The notes under the pieces are model-generated. The model ran no database searches. It saw only the letters and a program-made list of their open reading frames with translations, and was not told where the DNA came from. A stretch of DNA of 64,000 nt from Actinophytocola sp049647105 (GTDB lineage Bacteria; Actinomycetota; Actinomycetes; Mycobacteriales; Pseudonocardiaceae). A program made the position numbers and the translations under genes. Shown in pieces: positions 1 to 8,885 of this stretch (the stretch's first letter is position 1; the number at the start of each line of letters is the position of its first letter). Where the stretch lies: NCBI RefSeq assembly GCF_049647105.1, contig NZ_JBARWZ010000309.1, forward strand, positions 1 to 64,000, given 5' to 3'.

Positions 1-39
1 GTGGTCCGCCGCGGCAACGACGTGCTGTCGCGCGCCTGA
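1..39 (+). CDS. C-terminal end of a gene that begins before the window
   Basis: Frame 1 reads twelve codons (VVRRGNDVLSRA) from the window edge to a TGA at 37-39. Codon third positions are mostly G or C, as expected for coding DNA here. Too little is visible to assign a family. It is followed directly by 22-bp repeats, which would fit the 3' end of a transcription unit. Confidence 0.35.
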   Translation: MVRRGNDVLSRA

Positions 40-53
40 ACGACAAACTCGTA

Positions 54-97
54 GGTCCCGAACCGTGGACTCGCGGGTCCTGAACCGTGGACTCGCG
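54..97 (+). repeat. Two tandem copies of a 22-bp intergenic repeat
   Basis: Positions 54-75 and 76-97 are adjacent 22-bp units of the form GGTCCTGAACC followed by GTGGACTCGCG, differing at one base. A partial unit (ACTCGTA) precedes them at 47-53. The same unit recurs in both orientations at 58451-58613. The remaining sequence up to 234 is a G-rich run (98-134) and the leader of the next gene, with no other gene seen. Confidence 0.85.
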
Positions 98-234
98 GGG
101 TTTGGGGGGGTGTTGTTGCCAGTTGGGTGGGGGCTGTCTGGTAACCGTGAACTACTTACGAGGTGGTTCGGGGGGTGGTTACTTGCTGGTAGGGATGTGG
201 ATGTCGGGAATCCCTCCACCGGAGGTTAAACACC

Positions 235-1032
235 ATGCGTCTCCGTTCCATTGTCATTTCTCTCTTCGCGGCCGTGGCCGCGACCGGCGTGGCGTTAGTC
301 CCCGCGTCGGCTGATCCCGTTGCGGCGGCGGGTAAATACGTCGCACTCGGTGACTCGTACGCGTCCGGCACGGGCGCGGGCGACTACGGCGACAGCGGCA
401 GCTGCAAGCGCAGTGCCAACGCCTACGCACAGTTGTGGGCGAACGCCAACGCCCCGTCCGCGTTCGACTTCGTCGCCTGCTCCGGCGCGGTCACCTCGGA
501 CGTCCTCGCCAACCAGGTCGGCGCCCTCACCGCGGACACCGCGCTCGTCACGATCTCCATCGGTGGCAACGACGCGGGCTTCGCGGACGTCATGGCGGAC
601 TGCAACCTCGGCTCGGACGACAGCTGTGTGGCGCGCAACCAGGAGGCGCAGGACTTCGCGCGCAGCACACTGCCTGGCCGGCTGGACAGCGTGTACACCG
701 AGATCAGCAGCCGGGCGCCGAGCGCGCAGGTGGTCGTGCTCGGTTACCCGCACATCTACCAGCTTTCCGGCGACTGCAACGTCGGCCTGTCCGAGACCAA
801 GCGCGCGGCCATCAACGGCTCGGCGGACGCGCTCGCCGAGGTCGTCTCCTCGCGTGCTGGCGCGTTCGGCTTCACCTTCGTGGACGGGCGCTCGGCGTTC
901 TCGGGTCACGAGATCTGCTCGTCGGGCGACTGGTGGCTGCGCAGCATCACCCTGCCGATTGACGAGTCGTATCACCCGAATGCGGCCGGTCACAGCGGGG
1001 GCTACTACGCGGCGTTGTCCGCGGTCGCTTAG
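235..1032 (+). CDS. Secreted SGNH/GDSL-family lipase/esterase
   Basis: The protein (265 aa) opens with a typical signal peptide (MRLRS, hydrophobic stretch, AxA-type cleavage near residues 24-32). It continues with the SGNH block I motif GDSYASG, block III GGND near residue 110 and a C-terminal Asp/His region (DESYHPN), which hold the Ser, Asn and Asp-x-x-His catalytic residues. Six Cys residues in the mature part suggest disulfides, as in the Streptomyces-type extracellular lipases of this fold. The ATG start has a GGAGG at 221-225. A strong hairpin terminator follows. Substrate unknown; a secreted acyl ester hydrolase is the safe call. Confidence 0.88.
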   Translation: MRLRSIVISLFAAVAATGVALVPASADPVAAAGKYVALGDSYASGTGAGDYGDSGSCKRSANAYAQLWANANAPSAFDFVACSGAVTSDVLANQVGALTADTALVTISIGGNDAGFADVMADCNLGSDDSCVARNQEAQDFARSTLPGRLDSVYTEISSRAPSAQVVVLGYPHIYQLSGDCNVGLSETKRAAINGSADALAEVVSSRAGAFGFTFVDGRSAFSGHEICSSGDWWLRSITLPIDESYHPNAAGHSGGYYAALSAVA

Positions 1033-1043
1033 TCCGGTCATCC

Positions 1044-1086
1044 GCGGGCGGGGTCCGGTGTCGCGTGTTCGCCGGGCCCCGCCCGC
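1044..1086 (+). terminator. Hairpin terminator after the SGNH hydrolase
   Basis: A perfect 10-bp stem (GCGGGCGGGG at 1044-1053 with CCCCGCCCGC at 1077-1086), extended inward by a further CCGG/CCGG pair, starts 11 nt after the stop codon. There is no T-run, as is common in high-GC actinobacteria. The gap between this gene and accD1 holds nothing else recognisable except TTAAC/GTTAG-like inverted bases at about 1182-1198 near the accD1 promoter. Confidence 0.7.
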
Positions 1087-1212
1087 ATGTCCACGTACCG
1101 TGATCGAGAGCCACTCGAGTGGCACCGGGGCGGGCCGGGCGCCGAGTGGACGGGTGCGGCGGCCGTGGCTACCATCGCTCATGTTAACGATGACTAACGT
1201 GAGCGGAGTGAG

Positions 1213-2817
1213 ATGGACGCGCCCGTGCTGGGGAGCGGAGCCGACCCGGGGGACCCCGCATACCAGCGGTACGTGAAGGACCACGCCGCGCTCGTCGACG
1301 ACCTGCGTGCCCGTACCGCCACCGCCGCGCGCGGCGGCGGTGAGCGGGCCAGGCAGCGGCACCTCGACCGAGGCAAGCTTCTGCCGCGCGACCGCGTCGA
1401 GTCGCTGGTCGACCTCGGCTCGCCGTTCCTGGAACTGTCCCCGCTGGCCGCGACCGGCATGTACGACGACGAGGCGCCCGCGGCCGGCATCATCACCGGC
1501 GTCGGCCGGGTCTCCGGCCGCGAGTGCGTGATCGTCGCCAACGACGCAACGGTCAAGGGCGGCACCTACTACCCGGTCACCGTCAAGAAGCACCTACGCG
1601 CGCAGGAAGTCGCACTGCACAACAACCTGCCGTGCGTGTACCTGGTCGACTCCGGCGGTGCGTTCCTGCCCCGCCAGGACGAGGTGTTCCCGGACCGTGA
1701 GCACTTCGGTCGCATCTTCTTCAACCAGGCCAACATGTCCGCGCGTGGCATCCCGCAGATCGCCGCCGTGCTCGGCTCGTGCACCGCGGGTGGCGCGTAC
1801 GTGCCCGCGATGAGCGACGAGGCCGTGATCGTCCGCAACCAGGGCACGATCTTCCTCGGCGGCCCGCCCCTGGTGAAGGCCGCGACCGGCGAGGTCGTCA
1901 CGGCGGAGGAGCTTGGCGGCGGCGACGTCCACTCGCGACAGTCCGGCGTGACCGACCACCTCGCCGAGGACGACGGTCACGCGCTGCGGATCGTCCGGTC
2001 GATCGTGTCCACGCTCGGCCCGCGCGGCCCGCGCCCGTGGGAGGTCGAGCCGGTCGAGGAGCCCGCCGCCGACCCGGCAGAGCTGTACGGCGTCGTGCCG
2101 ACCGACTCCCGCACCCCCTATGACGTGCGGGAGGTCATCGCACGGGTGGTCGACGGCAGCCGGTTCCGCGAGTTCAAGAAGGAGTACGGCACCACGCTCG
2201 TCACCGGGTTCGCCCGCATCCACGGGCACCCGGTCGGGATCATCGCGAACAACGGCGTGCTGTTCGGCGAGTCCGCGGTCAAGGGCGCGCACTTCATCGA
2301 GCTGTGCGACCAGCGGTCCGTCCCGTTGGTGTTCCTGCAGAACATCACCGGGTTCATGGTCGGCCGCGACTACGAGACCTCCGGCATCGCCAAGCACGGC
2401 GCGAAGATGGTGACCGCGGTGGCGTGTGCGCGGGTGCCGAAGTTCACCGTGATCATCGGCGGCTCGTTCGGTGCGGGCAACTACTCGATGTGCGGCAGGG
2501 CCTACGAGCCGAGGTTCCTGTGGATGTGGCCCAACGCGCGGATTTCCGTGATGGGCGGCGACCAGGCGGCGTCCGTGCTCGCGACTGTGCGGCGCGACCA
2601 GCTCGGCGACGACTGGTCCTCGGCGGACGAGGAAGCCTTCAAGGAGCCGATCCGCGCGCAGTACGAGGACCAGGGCCACCCGTACTACTCGACCGCGCGG
2701 CTGTGGGACGACGGCGTGATCGACCCGGCCGACACGCGGATGGTGCTCGGCCTTGGCCTGTCCGCCGCGGCGAACAAGTCGCTGGAACCGGTCCGCTACG
2801 GCGTCTTCAGGATGTGA
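1213..2817 (+). CDS. accD1: Acyl-CoA carboxylase beta (carboxyltransferase) subunit, AccD1-type
   Basis: This 534-aa protein has both halves of the carboxyltransferase (crotonase-like) fold, including the GGAYVPAMSDE-type acyl-CoA oxyanion segment around residue 195 and the GGSFGAGNYSM/GRAYEP segment near residues 415-430. It is most like the AccD1/MccB beta subunits that carboxylate 3-methylcrotonyl-CoA in leucine breakdown. The following accA1 and acyl-CoA dehydrogenase genes reproduce the mycobacterial accD1-accA1-fadE19 order, which supports that role. ATG at 1213 follows a GGAG at 1204-1207. The stop overlaps a possible GTG for the next gene. Confidence 0.9.
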   Translation: MDAPVLGSGADPGDPAYQRYVKDHAALVDDLRARTATAARGGGERARQRHLDRGKLLPRDRVESLVDLGSPFLELSPLAATGMYDDEAPAAGIITGVGRVSGRECVIVANDATVKGGTYYPVTVKKHLRAQEVALHNNLPCVYLVDSGGAFLPRQDEVFPDREHFGRIFFNQANMSARGIPQIAAVLGSCTAGGAYVPAMSDEAVIVRNQGTIFLGGPPLVKAATGEVVTAEELGGGDVHSRQSGVTDHLAEDDGHALRIVRSIVSTLGPRGPRPWEVEPVEEPAADPAELYGVVPTDSRTPYDVREVIARVVDGSRFREFKKEYGTTLVTGFARIHGHPVGIIANNGVLFGESAVKGAHFIELCDQRSVPLVFLQNITGFMVGRDYETSGIAKHGAKMVTAVACARVPKFTVIIGGSFGAGNYSMCGRAYEPRFLWMWPNARISVMGGDQAASVLATVRRDQLGDDWSSADEEAFKEPIRAQYEDQGHPYYSTARLWDDGVIDPADTRMVLGLGLSAAANKSLEPVRYGVFRM

Positions 2818-2825
2818 CTGCATTG

Positions 2826-4787
2826 ATGTTCGGCACTGTGTTGGTCGCCAACCGGGGCGAGATCGCGATCCGGGTGTGCACCACGTTGTCCCGCATGGGA
2901 ATCCGGTCGGTCGCGGTGTACACCGACGCCGACGCGGGCGCCAGGCACGTCGCTGAGGCGGACGAGGCCGTGCGGGTCGGCAGCTACCTGTCCATCGCGG
3001 ACATCGTGGCCGCCGCCAGGGAGAGCGGTGCCGAGGCCGTGCACCCCGGTTACGGCTTCCTGGCGGAGAACGCGGCGTTCGCGCGTGCCTGCGCCGAGGC
3101 GGGAATCGTGTTCGTCGGTCCGCCGCCGGATGCGATCGAGGCCATGGGCGACAAGATCCGCGCGAAGCAGACCGTGAGCGCGGCCGGGGTTCCGGTCGTG
3201 CCGGGGCGGACCGAGCTGGGGATGACCGACGACGCCCTGATCGAGGCCGCCGCCGAGGTCGGCTACCCGGTGCTGGTCAAGCCGTCCGCCGGTGGCGGCG
3301 GCAAGGGCATGCGGCGGGTCGAGGCGCCCGCCGACCTGCCTGCCGCGCTGGAGTCCGCGCGCCGCGAGGCCCGTGGCTCGTTCGGTGACGACACGCTGCT
3401 CATCGAGCGTTTCGTCGCGAACCCGAGGCACATCGAGATCCAGGTGCTGGCCGACGGGCACGGCTCGGTGATCCATCTCGGCGAGCGCGAGTGCAGTCTG
3501 CAGCGGCGGCACCAGAAGATCATCGAGGAGGCGCCGTCGCCGTTGCTCGACGCCGAGGCCAGGGCGCGGATGGGTGCGTCCGCCGCGGCCGCGGCCCGCT
3601 CGGTCGGCTACACGGGCGCGGGGACCGTCGAGTTCATCGTGTCGACGGACCGGCCGGACGAGTTCTTCTTCATGGAGATGAACACCCGCCTGCAGGTCGA
3701 GCACCCGGTGACCGAGATGGTGACCGGGATCGACCTGGTGGCGCAGCAGCTCCGGGTCGCGGCCGGACTTCCCCTGGAGATCGGGCAGTCCGGGGTGGCG
3801 ATGAACGGGCACGCGGTGGAGGCCCGCGTCTACGCGGAGGACCCCGCGCGCGGCTTCCTGCCGACCGGAGGTCGGGTGCTCGCGATCGCCGAGCCGTCCG
3901 GTGACCACGTGCGGGTAGATTCGGCGCTGCGCGAGGGAACCGTCGTCGGCTCGGACTACGACCCCATGCTGGCCAAGGTGATCGCATGGGGACCCGACCG
4001 GGAGTCCGCGCTGCGGCGGCTGTCCACCGCGCTCCGCGAGACGGCCGTGCTCGGTGTCGGCACTAACGTGGCGTTCCTGCGGGCTCTGCTGTCCGATGTG
4101 GACGTGGTGGCCGGGCGGCTCGACACCGGGCTGGTGGAACGCAAGCTGGACGCGCTGGTGGCGACCGACGTGCCTGCCGTGGTGTTCGCCGCGGCGGCGC
4201 TCGACGAGCTGATCGACCTGCAGCCCGCCGGTGCGGTGGTCGACCCGTGGGACCTGGTGGGCGGCTGGCGCCTCGGCGGGCCCGCGGCCATCCCGTTCAA
4301 GCTGGTCAGCGGCGACCGCACGGAGACCGTCCGCGTCACCGGCACACCCGCCGCCGCCTCCGTCGTGGTCGGCGACGATGCGCCCGTGCGTGCGTCCGCG
4401 CACCGGGAACGCGACCGGCTCACCGTGACCTTCGGCGGTCGCACCACGTCGTTCCGCCGTGCGCGGGACGGGGACACGCGATGGCTCGTGGCGGACGGCC
4501 GTACCTGGCCGGTCGACGAGCACTCGCTGCTGGAGAGCAACGCCGTGTCCGCCTCGGGTGGCGGGCCGGTGACCAGCCCGATGCCCGGCACCGTGCTGGT
4601 GGTCAAGGCCGCCGCCGGTGACGTCGTGGCGGCCGGGGCGCCGCTGGTCGTCGTCGAGGCGATGAAGATGGAGCACACCGTGACGGCACCGGTCGACGGT
4701 GTGGTCACCGAACTGCATGTCCGCGCAGGCCAACAGGTCGCGCTGAACCAACCCCTTGCCGTGGTGACCCCACAAGAGGAGCAGTAA
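2826..4787 (+). CDS. accA1: Biotin-dependent acyl-CoA carboxylase alpha subunit (biotin carboxylase + BCCP), AccA1-type
   Basis: The 653-aa protein starts MFGTVLVANRGEIA, has the ATP-grasp biotin carboxylase domain (glycine-rich KPSAGGGGKGM near 160, EMNTRLQVEHPVTE near 285) and ends in a biotinyl domain with EAMKMEHT about 40 residues from the C-terminus, where Lys is biotinylated. It should pair with AccD1 to form 3-methylcrotonyl-CoA carboxylase. ATG at 2826 aligns with the family N-terminus; a GTG at 2814, overlapping the accD1 stop by 4 bp, is an alternative that adds only four residues. Confidence 0.92.
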   Translation: MFGTVLVANRGEIAIRVCTTLSRMGIRSVAVYTDADAGARHVAEADEAVRVGSYLSIADIVAAARESGAEAVHPGYGFLAENAAFARACAEAGIVFVGPPPDAIEAMGDKIRAKQTVSAAGVPVVPGRTELGMTDDALIEAAAEVGYPVLVKPSAGGGGKGMRRVEAPADLPAALESARREARGSFGDDTLLIERFVANPRHIEIQVLADGHGSVIHLGERECSLQRRHQKIIEEAPSPLLDAEARARMGASAAAAARSVGYTGAGTVEFIVSTDRPDEFFFMEMNTRLQVEHPVTEMVTGIDLVAQQLRVAAGLPLEIGQSGVAMNGHAVEARVYAEDPARGFLPTGGRVLAIAEPSGDHVRVDSALREGTVVGSDYDPMLAKVIAWGPDRESALRRLSTALRETAVLGVGTNVAFLRALLSDVDVVAGRLDTGLVERKLDALVATDVPAVVFAAAALDELIDLQPAGAVVDPWDLVGGWRLGGPAAIPFKLVSGDRTETVRVTGTPAAASVVVGDDAPVRASAHRERDRLTVTFGGRTTSFRRARDGDTRWLVADGRTWPVDEHSLLESNAVSASGGGPVTSPMPGTVLVVKAAAGDVVAAGAPLVVVEAMKMEHTVTAPVDGVVTELHVRAGQQVALNQPLAVVTPQEEQ

Positions 4788-5941
4788 TGATCGACTTCCG
4801 GCTCACCGAAGAGCACGAGGCGCTGCGCAAGACCGTAGAGGAGTTCGCCCGCGAGGAGGTCGCGCCGGTCATCGGCGACCTGTACGAGAAGGCCGAGTTC
4901 CCGTACGAGATCGTGGCGAAGATGGGCCGCATGGGGCTGTTCGGCCTGCCGTTCTCCGAGGAGTACGGCGGCATGGGCGGCGACTTCCTCGCCGTGTGCG
5001 TCGCGCTGGAGGAGCTCGCCCGGGTCGACTCGTCGGTCGCGATCACCCTCGAGGCCGGGGTGTCGCTCGGTGCCATGCCGATCTACCGGTTCGGCACCGA
5101 GGAGCAGAAGCGGGAATGGCTGCCCAGGCTGTGTTCCGGTGAGATGCTTGGTGCCTTCGGGCTCACCGAGCCGGGCGGCGGCTCCGACGCGGGCGCGACG
5201 CTGACCACCGCCGTCGAGCGGGACGGCGACTGGGTGCTCAACGGCTCCAAGGCGTTCATCACCAACTCCGGCACGAAGATCACCGGGCTCGTCACCGCGA
5301 CCGCCGTCACCGGCCAGACCTCCGACCGCCGCAAGGAGATCTCCGCGATCATCGTGCCGTCCGGCACGCCGGGCTTCTCGGTGTCCAAGAGCTACTCGAA
5401 GGTCGGCTGGAACTCCTCCGACACCCACGAGCTGTCGTTCGCGGACTGCCAGGTACCCCAGGAGAACCTGCTAGGGCAGCGTGGCAGGGGCTACGCCCAG
5501 TTCCTGTCCATTCTGGACGAAGGACGCATCGCCATCGCGGCGTTGTCCGTCGGCCTCGGCCAGGGTTGCGTCGACGAGTGCGTGCGGTACGCCCACGAGC
5601 GCAAGGCCTTCGGTCACGCGATCGGTGAGTACCAGGCGATCCAGTTCAAGATCGCGGACATGGAGGCACGCGTCCACACCGCGCGGCTCGCGTACTACGC
5701 GGCGGCGGCGAAGATGCTGCGCGGGGAGCCGTTCAAGAAGGAGGCGGCGATCGCGAAGCTCGTCAGCTCCAACGCGGCCATGGACAACGCGCGCGACGCG
5801 ACGCAGATCTTCGGCGGGTACGGGTTCATGAACGAGTATCCGGTCGGCCGCTTCTACCGCGACGCGAAGATCCTCGAGATCGGCGAGGGCACCAGCGAGG
5901 TGCAGCGCATGCTGATCGCACGGGAGCTGGGTTTGCGCTGA
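4787..5941 (+). CDS. Acyl-CoA dehydrogenase of the leucine operon, FadE19/isovaleryl-CoA dehydrogenase type
   Basis: A full-length 384-aa acyl-CoA dehydrogenase with N-terminal helical domain, FAD-contacting LTEPGGGSDAG near 125-135, and C-terminal GGYGFMNEYPVGRFYRDAKILEIGEGTSEVQ. Its ATG overlaps the accA1 TAA by one base (TAATG), so the three genes form one translationally coupled operon. By context it supplies the branched-chain acyl-CoA oxidation upstream of the carboxylase, as FadE19 does in mycobacteria. Chain-length specificity cannot be read from the sequence; broad short or branched chain activity is possible. Confidence 0.88.
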   Translation: MIDFRLTEEHEALRKTVEEFAREEVAPVIGDLYEKAEFPYEIVAKMGRMGLFGLPFSEEYGGMGGDFLAVCVALEELARVDSSVAITLEAGVSLGAMPIYRFGTEEQKREWLPRLCSGEMLGAFGLTEPGGGSDAGATLTTAVERDGDWVLNGSKAFITNSGTKITGLVTATAVTGQTSDRRKEISAIIVPSGTPGFSVSKSYSKVGWNSSDTHELSFADCQVPQENLLGQRGRGYAQFLSILDEGRIAIAALSVGLGQGCVDECVRYAHERKAFGHAIGEYQAIQFKIADMEARVHTARLAYYAAAAKMLRGEPFKKEAAIAKLVSSNAAMDNARDATQIFGGYGFMNEYPVGRFYRDAKILEIGEGTSEVQRMLIARELGLR

Positions 5942-6003
5942 TCGCGGCGGTACGATGACAGCGCTTTCCGCCCTGCTGCGCCTGTTCGTCGTACGGAGGC
6001 TTG

Positions 6004-7842
6004 ATGCGCACGTCCCGTCGGCTCGCCCTGCTCGTGCTCACGGCGGCGCTGCCGCTCGCCGTGGTCACCCCGGCGGTGGCTGCTCCCGATCCTGGTTCGC
6101 ACCGCCCGACACCGCCCCCCTGGCTGAAGGTCGAGAACGGGGTCAGCGTGCCCCAGTTCGACCTCGCGAACGCGGTGGAGGAAACGCTGTTCGTGCAGAC
6201 CGAGGTCGACAGCGACCTCGACGGTGTGCGCGACCGGGTGCGCGTCCGGCTCTCGCGACCGGGGGAGACGGAGACGCAGGGCATCAAGGTGCCGGTGGTC
6301 TTCGAGCACAGCCCGTACCGCTACAACACCGGCGGCGGCGTGAACCACAACGTGGACTTCTCCGTGCTGCCACAGGAAGGCTTACAGCCGACCGAGGGGG
6401 CCGGTGGCACCGCGGTCGCGCCGCGGCCGGATCTGCCCGGCTCACTGGACAACTACTGGGTGCCGCGCGGGTACGCGGTCGTGCTGGGTGAGTCGATCGG
6501 CACCGGCTTCTCGGACGGATGTCCCACGGTCGGTGACATGAAGGAGACGCTCGGCACGAAGGCCGTCATCGACTGGCTGAACGGCCGGGCGAAGGCGTAC
6601 ACCGAGGCGGGCGAACCCGTCGAGGCGGACTGGACCACCGGCGACGTCGGCATGACCGGCACGTCCTACAACGGGACGCTCCCCAACCAGGTGGCCACGA
6701 CCGGTGTCGAGGGACTGCGCACGATCGTCCCGGTGTCGGCGATCGCGAGCTGGTACGACTACTACCGGGCGAACGGCCTGGTCCGCGCGCCGCACTCGAA
6801 CGCCTCCGGGCAGGGCGAGAACGCCTACCAGGGCGAGGACCTTGACGTGCTGGGGTACTACGTCGAGGGGCCAGGGCGCGTCGAGAAGTGCGCGCACATC
6901 ACCGACGCGTTGCTGCAGTACGCCGATCGGACGACCGGTGACTACAACGCGTACTGGCACGAGCGGGACTACCTGCACCGCGCCCGCGGCATCAAGGCGA
7001 GCGTGTTCGTGGTGCACGGGCTCGAGGACTACAACGTCATGCCGACCGCGTACTCGTCGTGGTGGTCGCAGCTGGAGCGGTACGACGTGCCGCGCAAGAT
7101 CTGGCTGCACAAGGGCGGCCACGGCGGTCCCGGCGGCGCGTCCGACTATCAGCGAACCCTCAACCGGTGGATGGACTACTGGCTGTTCGGGGTGCGCAAC
7201 GGGATCATGGCCGAGCCGCGCGCCGACGTGCAGCGGCCGGACGGCACCTACGAGAAGTACGCGGACTGGCCTGCGCCGGGTGCGCGGAACACGACGCTGC
7301 GCCTGTCGTCGCCGTCGGCGACCGAGCCGGGTGCGCTCGGCCGCTCCGGTGGCGGTCCCCGCCAGTCGTTCGTCGACTCCGGTCGCACACTGGACACGGA
7401 TGTCTCGCTGCTGCCGGACCCGGACACGGCCAACCCGAACCGGCTCGTGTACCTGTCCGCGCCGCTGGCTCGTGACACCCACCTGAGTGGCACCCCATCG
7501 GTGTCGCTGCGCGCGTCCGTCGACAACCGGTACGCGGCGAACCTGACGGCGGTGCTGGTCGACTACGGCCCCGACGGCCAGACGATGGTGACGCGCGGGT
7601 GGACGGATGTGCAGAACCGCATGGACATCGACCGGAGCACGCCGGTCGAGCAGGGCAAGGAGTACACGTTCGACTGGCCGCTCGAGTCGGACGACTACGT
7701 GTTCCCGGCCGGTCACCGCATCGGGCTGGTGATCGTCTCGACGGACATGAACTTCACGCTGCGGCCGCTGCCGGGCACGCGGCTGACGGTGAACCCGGGC
7801 AAGAGTGCTGTCACGCTACCGATCGTGGGAGGCAGGCTGTGA
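6004..7842 (+). CDS. Secreted Xaa-Pro dipeptidyl-peptidase (S15/CocE family) hydrolase
   Basis: The 612-aa product has a signal peptide (MRTSRRLALL... AVAAPDPG) and the S15 alpha/beta hydrolase core: nucleophile motif GTSYNG near residue 220, Asp in HGLEDYNVMP and His in KGGHGGPGG, then a C-terminal jelly-roll domain. The family cleaves X-Pro dipeptides or acts as an acyl esterase; secretion suggests extracellular peptide or ester breakdown. ATG at 6004 has GGAGG at 5995-5999; a TTG immediately before it (6001) is a less likely start. The next gene overlaps by 4 bp and is co-transcribed. Confidence 0.85.
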   Translation: MRTSRRLALLVLTAALPLAVVTPAVAAPDPGSHRPTPPPWLKVENGVSVPQFDLANAVEETLFVQTEVDSDLDGVRDRVRVRLSRPGETETQGIKVPVVFEHSPYRYNTGGGVNHNVDFSVLPQEGLQPTEGAGGTAVAPRPDLPGSLDNYWVPRGYAVVLGESIGTGFSDGCPTVGDMKETLGTKAVIDWLNGRAKAYTEAGEPVEADWTTGDVGMTGTSYNGTLPNQVATTGVEGLRTIVPVSAIASWYDYYRANGLVRAPHSNASGQGENAYQGEDLDVLGYYVEGPGRVEKCAHITDALLQYADRTTGDYNAYWHERDYLHRARGIKASVFVVHGLEDYNVMPTAYSSWWSQLERYDVPRKIWLHKGGHGGPGGASDYQRTLNRWMDYWLFGVRNGIMAEPRADVQRPDGTYEKYADWPAPGARNTTLRLSSPSATEPGALGRSGGGPRQSFVDSGRTLDTDVSLLPDPDTANPNRLVYLSAPLARDTHLSGTPSVSLRASVDNRYAANLTAVLVDYGPDGQTMVTRGWTDVQNRMDIDRSTPVEQGKEYTFDWPLESDDYVFPAGHRIGLVIVSTDMNFTLRPLPGTRLTVNPGKSAVTLPIVGGRL

Positions 7843-8642
7843 GGCGTTTGCTGGTCGTACTGTGTTCATTGGCGCTGGTGACGGGCCTGGCCCCGGTCGC
7901 GGTCGCCGCACCGTCCTGTACGTCCACATTGGACTGTTCGGCCGCGGAGATCGACGGCATGTCGATGGCCGAGCGGCTGGAGTTCGTGCGGGACATGCAG
8001 TCCGGCCCGGCGGTGGCGCTTGGCGCGACGGACCGGTGGCGCAACATCGAGGGCGTGATCACGTTCTTCCGTGACCGTGGCCTCGGCGCGCCGGGCACCT
8101 GGGTGTCCTATGTGGACGCGGGCATCGTGGAGGGCATCCAGCGGGGCATCGCGATCGCGCTGGGCTGGTCAACGGACACCGGTGGCAACCCGGGCTCCGC
8201 GAAGTGGGCGAGCTACCTGACCAGGCTGTCGACGGGCCAGCTCACGTCGAGGGCCGCACACGACCGCGCGTGGAGCGAGGCGGAGCAGGCGTCGACCGAG
8301 TACGGCAACACGATGGCCGAGGCCAACGGCGTCCCCGCGACGGCGGTGGAGTGGCGGTTCTACCAGTTCTCGGAGATGTACCGGTGGGCGCTGCGGAACC
8401 GCCCGTTCGCGCTGGATCTGCTGGTGATCTACGGCCCGCTGATCAGCCCAGGGCTGGTGAAGGCGCGGGTGCCGTTCTACGACTGGTTCACCGACGTCAG
8501 CGAGGCGGCGCCGTCGACCAAGGGCTGCGAGATGGCGTACGGGTTCGCGGAGCTGCACCCGATCACGGGGGTGTTCGGGATCGCGGGCCTGTTCCTCGCG
8601 TACATGAAGGAACTGTTCGAGGAGTACCAGGCCCAGACGTGA
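7839..8642 (+). CDS. Secreted protein of unknown function
   Basis: A 267-aa protein starting at GTG 7839, whose GTGA overlaps the stop of the S15 peptidase. It has a clear signal peptide (MRRLLVVLCSLALVTGLAPVAVAAPSC) and then a mostly helical globular region. Three Cys are seen (two just after the cleavage site, one near residue 230). No enzyme motif is recognised. Translational coupling to the peptidase suggests a joint extracellular role, but this is inference. Confidence 0.75.
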   Translation: MRRLLVVLCSLALVTGLAPVAVAAPSCTSTLDCSAAEIDGMSMAERLEFVRDMQSGPAVALGATDRWRNIEGVITFFRDRGLGAPGTWVSYVDAGIVEGIQRGIAIALGWSTDTGGNPGSAKWASYLTRLSTGQLTSRAAHDRAWSEAEQASTEYGNTMAEANGVPATAVEWRFYQFSEMYRWALRNRPFALDLLVIYGPLISPGLVKARVPFYDWFTDVSEAAPSTKGCEMAYGFAELHPITGVFGIAGLFLAYMKELFEEYQAQT

Positions 8643-8704
8643 GGCGGGGTGGCCGCCGGCCCCCTCGAACCACGCTACCGGCGGCCACCGACAGAACCGC
8701 CGGA

Positions 8705-8756
8705 CGAAGCCCGGGTTGTCCACAGGCCGTCGCCCCTGTGGACAACCCGGGCTTCG
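8705..8756 (+). terminator. Perfect 22-bp hairpin carrying two DnaA-box-like nonamers
   Basis: 8705-8726 and 8735-8756 are exact reverse complements separated by an 8-nt loop, a very stable transcription terminator candidate for the S15 operon. Each arm contains TTGTCCACA (8716-8724, and inverted 8737-8745), the DnaA box of high-GC actinobacteria. Whether DnaA binds is not known; the repeat of the nonamer follows automatically from the palindrome. The rest of the 8643-8885 gap is the tmsA promoter. Confidence 0.75.
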
Positions 8757-8872
8757 CCGCGTGGCGAGGTCACCACCGTCGTTTCGGGAGCTTGTGGAGG
8801 GACTGTCCGGTTCCGGTGGCCGGTGTGATCAAGGGCTGGGAAAGCTATCCGGTCGAGGACGCCGATCAGGGC

Positions 8873-8885
8873 TAGCATCAGAAGT
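8873..8885 (+). promoter_or_regulatory. Candidate -10 element giving a leaderless tmsA mRNA
   Basis: TAGCAT at 8873-8878 matches the actinobacterial -10 pattern TAnnnT and ends 7 nt before the tmsA GTG at 8886. No Shine-Dalgarno sequence is seen in between. The same 7-nt geometry recurs at the sterol promoters of this window. Confidence 0.5.

Noticed and set aside
295..1593. Long minus-strand frame opposite the SGNH hydrolase and accD1
   Set aside because: It spans two well supported genes and an intergenic hairpin, has Arg/Ala/Gly-rich composition and no family motif; it is a shadow frame.
2304..2825. In-frame upstream extension of accA1
   Set aside because: It runs inside accD1 and the family N-terminus MFGTVLVANRGEIA begins at 2826; the extension is Arg-rich and unrelated.
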